A stretch of 13,033 nt of DNA from Phycisphaerae bacterium (GTDB lineage: Bacteria > Planctomycetota > Phycisphaerae > UBA1845 > Fen-1342). Location: positions 1 through 13,033 of the forward strand of contig JAFGRR010000414.1 of the NCBI GenBank assembly GCA_016935035.1, in the 5' to 3' direction. Position numbers and translations under genes: made by a program. Of this stretch, positions 6,896-13,033 are shown one piece after another. The notes under the pieces were generated by a model that worked only from the letters and a program-made list of their open reading frames with translations, was not told the origin of the DNA and searched no databases. The number at the start of each line of letters is the position of its first letter. Within the stretch, counting starts at the first letter, position 1.

Positions 6896-8437
6896 CTACG
6901 CCGGCGTAAGGGTTGGCGTGTGTGGGGTGAAGAGGCGTGGCGTGAGCGTCAGGATTCCGACGTACAGATAGCCGCCGACGAACAGGGCCAGGAAGGGCAG
7001 CGCGCCGAATGTGCGGTCGTACCATTGCTCGTGCTGCATGAAGAGCAGGAAGAACCCGATCAGGTAGAATCCCAGTCCGAGCTCAACCCAGCCCTGCCAC
7101 ATGCCGCGCCCGCGGAAGCCGTGCAGCCGCTTGCGCCAGCCGCGGCGGCGCGACTGCGCCGCGTCACCAAACTTCGGCGTCCGGACGAATTCGCTCTGGT
7201 GACCGAGAATGCCCTCGATGGCGGCGACGGCGTTGTTGAGGGCGATGCCAATGCCGATGGCCATGAGCGCCGGTATGAAGCGGACGCTGTCGTACCAGCT
7301 TCGCAGCAGCTCACGCTGGCTACAGATATAGAAGCTGAGGGCCGAACCGGTGCCGACGAAAAACAGCAGCATCTCGATCAGCCATTGCCAATGCGGGACC
7401 TCGCCGGGGAGGACGATGCGGGCGTAGAGGGCCGGTCCTATGAGCAGTGACAGCAGCACCATCAGGATATAGACGACCCAGCTCGTCAGGTGGAAGAACG
7501 CCTCGACTTTCACACGTAGCGGGCAATTGCTCCTAAGAACCTTGGGGAGCAGTTTTACGCAGGTCTGCGCTCCGCCCTTAGTCCAGCGGTGTTGCTGGGC
7601 CTTGAAGGCGTTGATTTCGGGTGGCAGCTCAGCAGGTGAAGCCAGGTCGGTACGGAAGACGAAACGCCAGTCGCGGAGCTGGGCCCGGTAGGACAGGTCC
7701 AGGTCCTCGGTCAACGTGTCGTGCTCCCAGCCGCCGGCGTCGCGGATGGCCGCCTTGCGCCAAATCCCGGCCGTTCCGTTGAAGCTCATGTAGCGGCCCG
7801 TGCGATTTCGGGCGGTGTGCTCGACCACGAAGTGTCCGTCGAGCAGGATGGCCTGGGCCTGGGTCAGGAGCGAGGTTTCGCGGTTGAGGTGCTCCCAGCG
7901 ACACTGCACCATGCCGACGCTTTCGTCGGTGAAATGGTGGATCGTGTCGAGCAGGATGTTTTCGGGGGGGAGGAAGTCGGCATCGAATATCGCGACGAAA
8001 TCGCCCGTGGCGCTCTTCAGGCCGGCTTCGAGGGCGCCGGCCTTATAGCCAGTGCGGTCGTCGCGATGCAGGTATACGACGTCATGGCCCGCGGCCCGCA
8101 TGCGCTGGACGGTCTCGCTGGCTATTCGCGACGTTTCATCCGTCGAATCGTCCAGGACCTGGATTTGTAAGCGGTCCCGGGGGTAGTCAACGCGGCAGGT
8201 CTGCTCGATGATTCGCTGGGCGACGTACTGCTCGTTGTACATTGGAAGCTGGATCGTGATCGGGGGGAGGTCGGAGAACCTGACCTTGGGTTGCGGCGCG
8301 TGTCGCCGCACCCGATAGAACAGCGTGACCAACAGGCAGCGGTGCAGCCCATACACGCACAGCAGGCTGAGTACCGTGAGGTACCCGATGAGAGCCACGT
8401 GCAGGAGCGCGTCAAGGGACATGGATGAATACCCCAT
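6896..8437 (-). CDS. membrane family 2 glycosyltransferase (cellulose synthase / CslA-like)
   Basis: Processive-type inner-membrane glycosyltransferase, 513 residues, probably building a beta-linked polysaccharide on the cytoplasmic face. A helix at about 11-40 is followed by the GT-A domain: QLPMYNE, VLDDSTDET (Asp96-Asp97), DAD (152-154, nucleotide-sugar/metal binding), TED (243-245, catalytic base) and QQHRW (281-285, acceptor/product site), the full D, DxD, TED, QxxRW set. Helices follow near 317-340, 347-372, 385-407, 450-475 and 480-500. The length and the QQHRW form resemble CslA/mannan-synthase-like bacterial enzymes more than BcsA, and there is no PilZ domain. No export or modification genes flank it, so the polymer is unknown. 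ATG 8437 has no good ribosome binding site; ATG 8422, with GGGG nine bases upstream, may be the start. Confidence 0.88.
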   Translation of the reverse strand: MGYSSMSLDALLHVALIGYLTVLSLLCVYGLHRCLLVTLFYRVRRHAPQPKVRFSDLPPITIQLPMYNEQYVAQRIIEQTCRVDYPRDRLQIQVLDDSTDETSRIASETVQRMRAAGHDVVYLHRDDRTGYKAGALEAGLKSATGDFVAIFDADFLPPENILLDTIHHFTDESVGMVQCRWEHLNRETSLLTQAQAILLDGHFVVEHTARNRTGRYMSFNGTAGIWRKAAIRDAGGWEHDTLTEDLDLSYRAQLRDWRFVFRTDLASPAELPPEINAFKAQQHRWTKGGAQTCVKLLPKVLRSNCPLRVKVEAFFHLTSWVVYILMVLLSLLIGPALYARIVLPGEVPHWQWLIEMLLFFVGTGSALSFYICSQRELLRSWYDSVRFIPALMAIGIGIALNNAVAAIEGILGHQSEFVRTPKFGDAAQSRRRGWRKRLHGFRGRGMWQGWVELGLGFYLIGFFLLFMQHEQWYDRTFGALPFLALFVGGYLYVGILTLTPRLFTPHTPTLTPA

Positions 8438-8561
8438 TTGCCATTATCATCATTGCTAGCGGGTGATTAAACCCACATGCTAGATACGCGTTCTGGGGGT
8501 GTCAAATGAGCGCAACCGCTTTTCGAATCGCAGGGTACGAACGATCGTGGAGCGGAGGAGC

Positions 8562-8588
8562 GCCGGCGGCGCGAGAATGCCCGCCGGC
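8562..8588 (+). repeat. GC-rich hairpin in the leader of the LOG-family gene
   Basis: GCCGGCGG (8562-8569) and CCGCCGGC (8581-8588) form a perfect 8-bp stem with an 11-base loop, 15 bases before the GAGGAGA ribosome binding site of the next gene. No T-run follows, so it is not an intrinsic terminator. The rest of the 8438-8619 divergent spacer holds only a small GGGT-gattaa-ACCC inverted repeat at 8461-8474 and no clear promoter. Confidence 0.35.
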
Positions 8589-8619
8589 TCAGTAAGAGTA
8601 CCCGAGGAGAATCTGTAAC

Positions 8620-9681
8620 TTGAAGTCGAGAGACAACACACAAACCGATGATGCGGCGCGCTCCGCCCGCGAGCAGGCGATCAATGATTTCGCCGAGGCG
8701 CACCTGCCGGGGGAGAATCAGGACCTGCTTAAGGAGATGATGGTGACGCTCTGTCGCCTGGCCCGCGACCCGGCGGACCGCGGCGACGTCAAGATCCTGC
8801 ACAAGGCGCTCGCCGAGCTGCGCTATGCCTTCAAGGTGTTCGCCCCCTATGAGCACGTGCGGAAAATCAGCATTTTCGGCTCGTCACGCACGCCAGAGGA
8901 CCATCCGGACTACCACACGGCGGTGGATTTCGCCCGGCGGATGCGCGAGGCCGGCTGGATGGCCATTACCGGTGCCGGCGATGGGATCATGAAGGCGGGC
9001 CACGATGGCGCCGGCGTCGAGGCGAGTTTCGGCGTGGCGATCAGGCTGCCGTTCGAGCAGGAGACCAACCGCATCATCGCGGATGACGTGAAGCTCGTGA
9101 ACTTCCGTTACTTTTTCACGCGGAAGCTGATGTTCATGAAGGCGGCGTCGGCGATTGCCCTGTTCCCGGGCGGCTTCGGCACCCAGGACGAGGGCTTCGA
9201 GGCCCTGACGCTCATCCAGACCGGCAAGTCGGCCCTGACGCCCATCGTACTGGTCGAGCAGCCCGGCGGCTCGTACTGGCTGCAATGGCGGGCGTACGTC
9301 AAGTCGGAATTGTTGTCGGCGGGCATGATCGGCCCGGAGGACATGCATCTGTTCCGCATCACGGACAACGTCGAGGTGGCCGTCCGCGAGGTCGTGCAGT
9401 TTTACCGGGTGTATCACTCGATGCGATACGTCGGTGACGACCTGGTTTTGCGGTTGCAGCGGCCCATATCCGGGACGACGCTGGAGCGACTCAACGACGA
9501 ATTCGCTTCGCTGCTGAGTGCGGGCTGCATCGAGCAATGCGCCGCCTTGCCGCAGGAATCGGGCGAATATCCGGATATGCCGCGGCTGAAATTGCGGTTT
9601 GATCGGCGGAGCGTAGGCGTGCTGCGGCGCCTGGTGAACGTCGTGAACGGCGAGGCGGCGGGCGACGCCGAGCAAGCCTAG
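8620..9681 (+). CDS. LOG-family protein, long form (TIGR00730-like Rossmann fold)
   Basis: Member of the LOG / lysine-decarboxylase-fold family, 353 residues. Classic LOG enzymes (about 190-210 residues) are nucleotide 5'-monophosphate phosphoribohydrolases that release a base from its ribose phosphate. The core here is about residues 75-260: SIFGSSRT (84-91), ITGAGDGIMKAGHDG (about 116-130), FFTRKLMF with the active-site Arg168-Lys169, and PGGFGTQDE (183-191), the PGGxGTxxE signature. Extra segments are an N-terminal helical region (1-74) and a C-terminal region (about 265-353) I do not recognise. TTG 8620 is supported by GAGGAGA (8604-8610) nine bases upstream. It is divergent from the glycosyltransferase gene. 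The long form makes a plain LOG substrate uncertain; the old 'lysine decarboxylase' label is not supported. Confidence 0.85.
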   Translation: MKSRDNTQTDDAARSAREQAINDFAEAHLPGENQDLLKEMMVTLCRLARDPADRGDVKILHKALAELRYAFKVFAPYEHVRKISIFGSSRTPEDHPDYHTAVDFARRMREAGWMAITGAGDGIMKAGHDGAGVEASFGVAIRLPFEQETNRIIADDVKLVNFRYFFTRKLMFMKAASAIALFPGGFGTQDEGFEALTLIQTGKSALTPIVLVEQPGGSYWLQWRAYVKSELLSAGMIGPEDMHLFRITDNVEVAVREVVQFYRVYHSMRYVGDDLVLRLQRPISGTTLERLNDEFASLLSAGCIEQCAALPQESGEYPDMPRLKLRFDRRSVGVLRRLVNVVNGEAAGDAEQA

Positions 9682-9791
9682 ACCAGTCTGAAGTGGCGGG
9701 CGGCGGGCGCGGGGCCCGGCCGTCCGCGCCGCGCGCCGGCGAAAAACCCCTGAAAATCATGGAAAAAATGGTCATTGGGCGCAAAAACCCC

Positions 9792-9821
9792 TTGACGTGC
9801 ATGGTATACCGTGGGAGTAAT
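9792..9821 (+). promoter_or_regulatory. candidate sigma-70-type promoter for the HU-family gene
   Basis: TTGACG (9792-9797) matches the -35 consensus at five of six bases. AGTAAT (9816-9821) matches -10 at four of six with an 18-base spacer. An 8-base palindrome GGTATACC (9803-9810) lies within the spacer and could bind a regulator. The -35 directly abuts the second AAAAACCCCT copy. Confidence 0.4.
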
Positions 9822-9934
9822 TCTGCGGTGGAAGTGGGCTCGGGCGCGGCGTGAGCGTTTGGCACGTCTCGGGTCGGCTGCCCAGAGCAGATTCGCAAGA
9901 GTTGGCCGCCTGCGTAGGGCGGCGAGCTGCATGT

Positions 9935-9982
9935 CCATGGACGGGCGCGTCAAACAGCGTACGCCGACGCGCCCATGGAGGA
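9935..9982 (+). promoter_or_regulatory. hairpin overlapping the ribosome binding site of the HU-family gene
   Basis: CCATGG (9935-9940) plus GCGCGTC (9945-9951) can pair with GACGCGCCCATGG (9966-9978), a 13-bp stem with a 4-base bulge (ACGG) and a 14-base loop. The 3' arm ends in GG (9977-9978), the first two bases of the Shine-Dalgarno GGAGGA (9977-9982), which is 9 bases before ATG 9992. Folding would partly hide the ribosome binding site. Confidence 0.45.
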
Positions 9983-9991
9983 TGAATCACT

Positions 9992-10330
9992 ATGGCCAAA
10001 ACCACAAAGAAGACAGCGGCGGTAAAAGCCCGCACAAAGTCCGAAGTCTATGCCGGGCTCTCGGAGACCACGGGTCTCACGCGAAAGCAAGTGGCGACGG
10101 TGTTTGACGGTATGCATGAGATGATCAAGAAGGACCTCACCGGCCGTAACGCGCCCGGACTCTTCACCGTCCCCGGACTTATGAAAATCACCATTCGCAA
10201 GAAACCCGCCCAGAAAGCCATCAAAAACTGGAAGAACCCCTTCACCGGTGAGCTCCAGACCAAGCCCGCCAAGCCGGCGTCAAAGGTCATCAAGATCCGC
10301 CCGCTGAAGGCCCTGAAGGAAATGGTCTAA
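9992..10330 (+). CDS. HU/IHF-family DNA-binding protein (atypical, viral-histone-like subgroup)
   Basis: Small basic protein of 112 residues in the HU/IHF superfamily, expected to bind and bend DNA as a dimer. A lysine-rich N-terminus (MAKTTKKTAAVKARTK) precedes the helical part KSEVYAGLSETTGLTRKQVATVFDGMHEMIKKDL (about 16-49). Next comes FTVPGLMKITIRKKPAQKA (58-76), then NPFTGELQTKPAKPASKVIKIRPLKALKEMV (about 82-112), the place of the DNA-binding arm and C-terminal helix. Canonical HU is about 90 residues with GFG and RNP motifs; here PGLMK and NPFTGE stand in, as in the divergent subgroup also found in gammaproteobacteria and some viruses. ATG 9992 has GGAGGA 9 bases upstream. It has its own promoter candidate and a strong terminator, so it is probably monocistronic. 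Confidence 0.85.
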   Translation: MAKTTKKTAAVKARTKSEVYAGLSETTGLTRKQVATVFDGMHEMIKKDLTGRNAPGLFTVPGLMKITIRKKPAQKAIKNWKNPFTGELQTKPAKPASKVIKIRPLKALKEMV

Positions 10331-10390
10331 CGCGTCAGCGAGCAGCTCGCTGAATTCAGCGCCACAGTTCAGCCTTAAACAAACCAAAGC

Positions 10391-10438
10391 AACGCGACGA
10401 GCATGGGATTCTCAACGAGTCCCATGCTCGTTGTGTTT
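10391..10438 (+). terminator. long-stem terminator shared by the HU-family gene and the convergent phosphatase gene
   Basis: ACGAGCATGGGA (10397-10408) pairs perfectly with TCCCATGCTCGT (10420-10431). The loop can add CTC/GAG around AAC, and the base can extend through AACGCG/TGTGTT with G-U pairs, giving about 21 pairs in all. It is followed by T-rich TTGTGTTTG on the plus strand and a moderately T-rich run on the minus strand. It starts 60 bases after the HU stop and ends 17 bases before the phosphatase stop, so it can serve both. Confidence 0.75.
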
Positions 10439-10454
10439 GCTGGCGCCGGCGTTG

Positions 10455-11075
10455 TCACCGGGGGCCATCAATAGCGGCGGGGTGATGGGCGCGGGCCCAG
10501 TCGTCCAGTTGCTTGAGCAGCGGGGCGCGTTTTGCGTTCGATGTCTCGAAGCCGTGGGTGTCCATCTCCGCGGTGGCATCGCGCAACTGCCAGCCGTCGA
10601 GCGCGATGCGGTACGCGGCACAGAGCACGCCGGTGCGGTGAAAGCCCTGTTCGCAGTGCACGAGCACGGGCCGTCGGGTGGAATCACGTACGACGTTCAG
10701 GAAGCGCTCGAAGACGTCTGCCGACGAGGCCGCCTTGTCCGACATGCGGATGTGTTCGAGGTGGATGTCGTGCCGCTCGCAGAAGGCGCGTTCTTTGCGG
10801 AACCACCGGCCGCGTAGCGGGTGGCGCGTGCCGCCGCGAGCACAGACGACCGCGCCGAGGCCGTGTGTCTGACGGATTTGTTCAAGGTCGCGCACGCGCG
10901 GCTGGCCGCAGCGCATCAGTACGCCGGGCTCGACGATCGCGAAATGCGTCAATCCGTCATAACGGCTGCCAATCAGGCCGCTGAGCCACAGCCGCCACTG
11001 GTGGCCACTGCGCCAGCCGGCGTGGATGCGCGGCGCCTCGGAGGTCGTTGCGGCATTTTGTTGGGGTTCCGGCAC
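10455..11075 (-). CDS. tyrosine / dual-specificity protein phosphatase family protein
   Basis: Cysteine-dependent phosphatase of the PTP/DSP superfamily, 206 residues. The CX5R signature is HCEQGFHRTG (140-149) with Cys141 as nucleophile and Arg147 binding phosphate, preceded by the strand RRPVLVH. Upstream, FAIVEPGVLMRCGQPRVRDLEQI (45-67) matches the usual opening strand and Q-P turn of atypical DSP/Siw14-like proteins; Asp113 in MSDK may be the general acid. The substrate could be phosphotyrosine, inositol phosphate or another phosphate ester; sequence does not decide. No signal peptide is seen. The GTG start at 11075 has no clear ribosome binding site and the first 30 residues are not family-conserved, so the start is uncertain. 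It lies downstream of pyrH on the same strand, with a terminator-like hairpin between them. Confidence 0.82.
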   Translation of the reverse strand: MPEPQQNAATTSEAPRIHAGWRSGHQWRLWLSGLIGSRYDGLTHFAIVEPGVLMRCGQPRVRDLEQIRQTHGLGAVVCARGGTRHPLRGRWFRKERAFCERHDIHLEHIRMSDKAASSADVFERFLNVVRDSTRRPVLVHCEQGFHRTGVLCAAYRIALDGWQLRDATAEMDTHGFETSNAKRAPLLKQLDDWARAHHPAAIDGPR

Positions 11076-11096
11076 GTTGGGGCTCAGTGTTCTGGG

Positions 11097-11122
11097 AAAA
11101 CGTCAGGCACGGAGGCCTGACG
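11097..11122 (-). terminator. intrinsic terminator candidate after pyrH
   Basis: Read on the minus strand, CGTCAGGC (11122-11115), loop CTCCGT and GCCTGACG (11108-11101) form a perfect 8-bp GC-rich stem followed by TTTT (11100-11097). It begins 22 bases after the pyrH stop. A terminator here would separate pyrH from the phosphatase gene. The compact shape also resembles short dispersed hairpin elements, so it may be one of many copies in the genome; only one is in this window. Confidence 0.6.
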
Positions 11123-11144
11123 CTACATGTTCCACTGCTCGGAC

Positions 11145-11906
11145 TTACTTGCCGTCGACGAAGGTGCCAATGTGCTCGCCCTGGAGGATGCGCGTGATTG
11201 TCCCGGGCTTGAACAGGTTAAAGACGGCTATCGGCACGCGGTGCTGCTGGCAGATGTCGATGGCGCTGACGTCCATGACCTTCAGACGTCCGTCGATGAC
11301 CTCGTTGTAGTTCATGTGGTCGAACAGCTTGGCGTCGGGGTTCGTGACCGGGTCGCTGTCGTAGACGCCGTCAACCTTGGTGCCCTTGAGCAGCAGATCG
11401 ACGCCGAGTTCGGCGGCCCGCAGGGCGGCGCACGAGTCGGTGGTGACGTGCGGGTTGCCGGTGCCGGCGGCCAGTACCACGATGCGGCCCTTGGAGAGGT
11501 GGCGCAGGCAGCGGCGCCTGATGAACGGCTCGCAGACGCGCGAGATGCTCAGAGCGCTCTGCACGCGTGTTTCGCAACCCAGCCGTTCAAGGGCCACCTG
11601 AAGGGCCAAGGCGTTCATGACCGTGCCGAGCATGCCGATGTAGTCAGCGGTCGGCAGGTCGATGCCGAGTTCCTGGGCGGACTTGGCGCCGCGCATCAGG
11701 TTGCCGCCACCGACCACGACGGCGATCTGTGTCCCGAGCTTGCAGACGTCGGCGATTTCGGCGGCGACGCGATCCAACGGCTCACGGTGGATGCCGAAGC
11801 CGTTCGGCGGGCAGAAACCCTCGCCGCTGATTTTGAGCAGTACGCGGCGAAAGCGCGGCGTTTTGCCTTCCGAGTCCTTGCCGAGGCGTGAGTCGTGGAC
11901 CGGCAT
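11145..11906 (-). CDS. pyrH: UMP kinase (uridylate kinase) PyrH
   Basis: Amino-acid-kinase-family enzyme phosphorylating UMP to UDP with ATP in pyrimidine nucleotide synthesis; a cytoplasmic hexamer in bacteria. From ATG 11906 it has 253 residues (family about 240). Motifs are KISGE (25-29), VVVGGGNLMRG (63-73), DYIGMLGTVMNALALQ (88-103), AGTGNPHVTTDSCAALRA (147-164, where PHVTTD replaces the more usual PFFTTD), KGTKVDGVYDSDP (174-186) and the ending PIAVFNLFKPGTI...GEHIGT. ATG 11906 is preferred because AGAGG lies 6 bases upstream; ATG 11912 is adjacent to it. The frame stays open further upstream to 12242 but that part is unrelated to the family. It is divergent from purM and not next to tsf or frr, its common neighbours. 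Confidence 0.95.
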   Translation of the reverse strand: MPVHDSRLGKDSEGKTPRFRRVLLKISGEGFCPPNGFGIHREPLDRVAAEIADVCKLGTQIAVVVGGGNLMRGAKSAQELGIDLPTADYIGMLGTVMNALALQVALERLGCETRVQSALSISRVCEPFIRRRCLRHLSKGRIVVLAAGTGNPHVTTDSCAALRAAELGVDLLLKGTKVDGVYDSDPVTNPDAKLFDHMNYNEVIDGRLKVMDVSAIDICQQHRVPIAVFNLFKPGTITRILQGEHIGTFVDGK

Positions 11907-11912
11907 GGTCAT

Positions 11913-12126
11913 CCTCTGTGTGGGGGTTGCGATTGAGGGCAGCGCGGCGTTCAGTCCTGGTTGCGCGGACCGGCCGGGCCGACTGATTGCGCGGATGATA
12001 GCGTCAGGCCGGGCGGCTGGCCACGACTGGCGATCACGATCGGTGCGTCGCGCTACTGGCCACGGTCCGCCGTCGCCCCCATAATGTCGACGGACAAGCT
12101 CGCCAGCGATTGGGCAGAGATCACCG
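11913..12126. promoter_or_regulatory. divergent pyrH/purM spacer
   Basis: A 214-base spacer between two divergent nucleotide-synthesis genes. CTGGCCACG occurs twice in direct orientation (12017-12025 and 12056-12064), 39 bases apart. CATAAT (12080-12085) is a possible -10 for purM, with no good -35. I see no recognisable purine or pyrimidine operator. No gene is evident. Confidence 0.3.
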
Positions 12127-13033
12127 ATGTCACGCAAACGAAAAACACGAACCGGACAGGGGCCGACGTACCGCGCCGCCGGCGTTGACCTGGAAGCCGC
12201 CGACCGCGTTGTCGACCTCCTGGCGCCGCTGGTCCGTCGCACCTATGGTCCCCGTGTGCTGGCGAGTCACGGGGGTTTCGCGGGGGCATTTCGGCTGGAC
12301 TACGACGAGCGGCTGTTTGCCCGCAACTATCGTGAGCCGGTGCTGCTGGCGGCGACCGATGGCGTGGGCAGCAAGGTGCTCGTGTCGATCGAGGCCGGCA
12401 AGTACGACACGATCGGCATTGACTTGGTGGCGATGAGCGTCAACGACCTGCTGACCTGCGGGGCCGAGCCGCTCTTCTTCCTGGACTACGTGGCCGTGCA
12501 CAAGCTCCAACCCGAGCACGTCGCCGAGATCGTCTCCGGCGTCGCGACCGGCTGTGAGCAGGCCGGCTGTGCGTTGATCGGCGGCGAAACCGCCGAGATG
12601 CCCGACCTTTACCGCGCCGGGCATTTCGACCTGGCCGGCTTCGCCGTCGGCGTCGTCGAGCGCCGCAAGATCATGAGCCCCACCCAGGTCCAGCCCGGCG
12701 ACGTCGTCATCGGGCTGGCGTCGGACGGGTTGCACTCCAACGGTTACAACCTCGCGCGCCGCGTGCTCCTGGGCGACGGTCGCCTGCCTCTGGAGGAATC
12801 CAATCGCACGCTGGGCGAGCCGCTGCTCGACGCCATGTTGCGGCCGACACGCATCTATGTCAGGCCGGTGTTGGACGTTCTGCATCATTATCGGCGGCGG
12901 CGGGCGATCACCGGGATGGCACATATCACGGGCGGCGGCCTGGTCGGGAATCTGCCCCGGATTCTGCCGGAGAATTGCCGGATTGTCGTCGAGCGTGGTT
13001 CCTGGCCGATTCCGCCGATATTCGCCCTGCTTC
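12127..13033 (+). CDS. purM: phosphoribosylformylglycinamidine cyclo-ligase (AIR synthetase) PurM, 3' truncated by window edge
   Basis: Converts formylglycinamidine ribonucleotide plus ATP to aminoimidazole ribonucleotide, the fifth step of de novo purine synthesis. The first 302 residues are present and the frame is open to the right edge; the full protein is usually about 345. ATG 12127 gives a short basic leader (MSRKRKTRTGQGP) before the conserved start TYRAAGVDLEAADRVVDLL (14-32). Motifs are ATDGVGSK (76-83), GIDLVAMSVNDLL (97-109), IGGETAEMPDLY (151-162), ASDGLHSNGYNLARR (198-212) and ITGGGLVGNLPRILPE near the right end. These are PurM hallmarks, distinct from PurL or ThiL. No strong Shine-Dalgarno is seen before the ATG (GAGA at 12117-12120). 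It is divergent from pyrH. Confidence 0.95.
   Translation, partial: MSRKRKTRTGQGPTYRAAGVDLEAADRVVDLLAPLVRRTYGPRVLASHGGFAGAFRLDYDERLFARNYREPVLLAATDGVGSKVLVSIEAGKYDTIGIDLVAMSVNDLLTCGAEPLFFLDYVAVHKLQPEHVAEIVSGVATGCEQAGCALIGGETAEMPDLYRAGHFDLAGFAVGVVERRKIMSPTQVQPGDVVIGLASDGLHSNGYNLARRVLLGDGRLPLEESNRTLGEPLLDAMLRPTRIYVRPVLDVLHHYRRRRAITGMAHITGGGLVGNLPRILPENCRIVVERGSWPIPPIFALL

Larger units (their letters stand above)
9682..9991 (+). other. intergenic region and structured leader of the HU-family gene
   Basis: No gene is evident in these 310 bases. From left to right it has a very GC-rich stretch after the LOG gene (9690-9740), two copies of AAAAACCCCT (9742-9751 and 9783-9792), a promoter candidate (9792-9821), a hairpin GCCGCC-tgcgtag-GGCGGC (9905-9923 with a 7-base loop) and a second larger hairpin overlapping the ribosome binding site (9935-9978). 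If transcription starts near 9828, the leader is about 160 bases, long for a small DNA-binding protein and suggestive of post-transcriptional control. Confidence 0.5.

Noticed and set aside
8884..9675. 263-residue antisense frame over the LOG-family gene
   Set aside because: Fully contained in a supported gene; Arg/His/Leu-rich with no motif.
11127..11891. 254-residue plus-strand frame over pyrH
   Set aside because: pyrH motifs are unambiguous on the other strand; this reading is Ala/Asp/Val-rich low-information sequence.
12130..12924. 264-residue minus-strand frame at the right edge
   Set aside because: The plus strand here encodes clear PurM motifs in a frame open to the window end; the minus-strand frame is its shadow.
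1..13033. CRISPR array, tRNA, rRNA or insertion sequence
   Set aside because: No regularly spaced repeats, cloverleaf-like segments, transposase motifs or terminal inverted repeats were seen while reading the window.

Overview
This window looks like a piece of a high-GC bacterial chromosome, most likely from the Planctomycetota (possibly a Phycisphaerae-type lineage). The assignment is an inference from three things: a DUF1573 protein paired with a MauE/DoxX-like protein, an atypical 112-residue HU-family protein, and an intergenic element whose reverse-strand translation reads PLAHARGS, which I recall as a recurrent spurious peptide from planctomycete genomes. I see no insertion sequence, integrase, CRISPR array, tRNA or rRNA. 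Nearly every gene is housekeeping or a widespread family.

Layout. Positions 1-1388 hold the end of a Tad (type IVc) pilus / type II secretion cluster: the C-terminal part of TadB, then TadC. A gene-free stretch (1389-1757) with several short perfect palindromes follows. Positions 1758-3463 carry a secreted DUF1573 protein and a four-helix MauE/DoxX-like membrane protein, a probable operon with matching CGC motifs. Position 3569 starts a HerA-type hexameric ATPase with no nuclease partner beside it. After a 198-base gap with a probable repeat come tadA (tRNA adenosine deaminase, minus strand) and a divergent formiminotransferase-cyclodeaminase family gene, which converges on a membrane glycosyltransferase of family 2 (minus strand). 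Divergent from that is a long-form LOG-family (lysine decarboxylase-like fold) gene. An HU-family gene with a long structured leader follows, ending at a strong hairpin terminator shared with a convergent tyrosine/dual-specificity phosphatase gene. The phosphatase lies downstream of pyrH (UMP kinase), with a terminator-like hairpin between them. The window ends inside purM (AIR synthetase), divergent from pyrH and open at the right edge.

Functional links. The DUF1573/MauE pair is the most suggestive unit: both CGC motifs are predicted to face the same extracytoplasmic side, which fits a redox pairing. pyrH and purM are both nucleotide-synthesis genes, and tadA and the cyclodeaminase gene share a 66-base divergent spacer. 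I found no convincing undescribed multi-gene system. The most unusual signals are at the RNA level: a consensus Shine-Dalgarno followed by a perfect hairpin that would bring an internal ATG of the MauE gene to normal spacing, and a hairpin overlapping the ribosome binding site of the HU gene.
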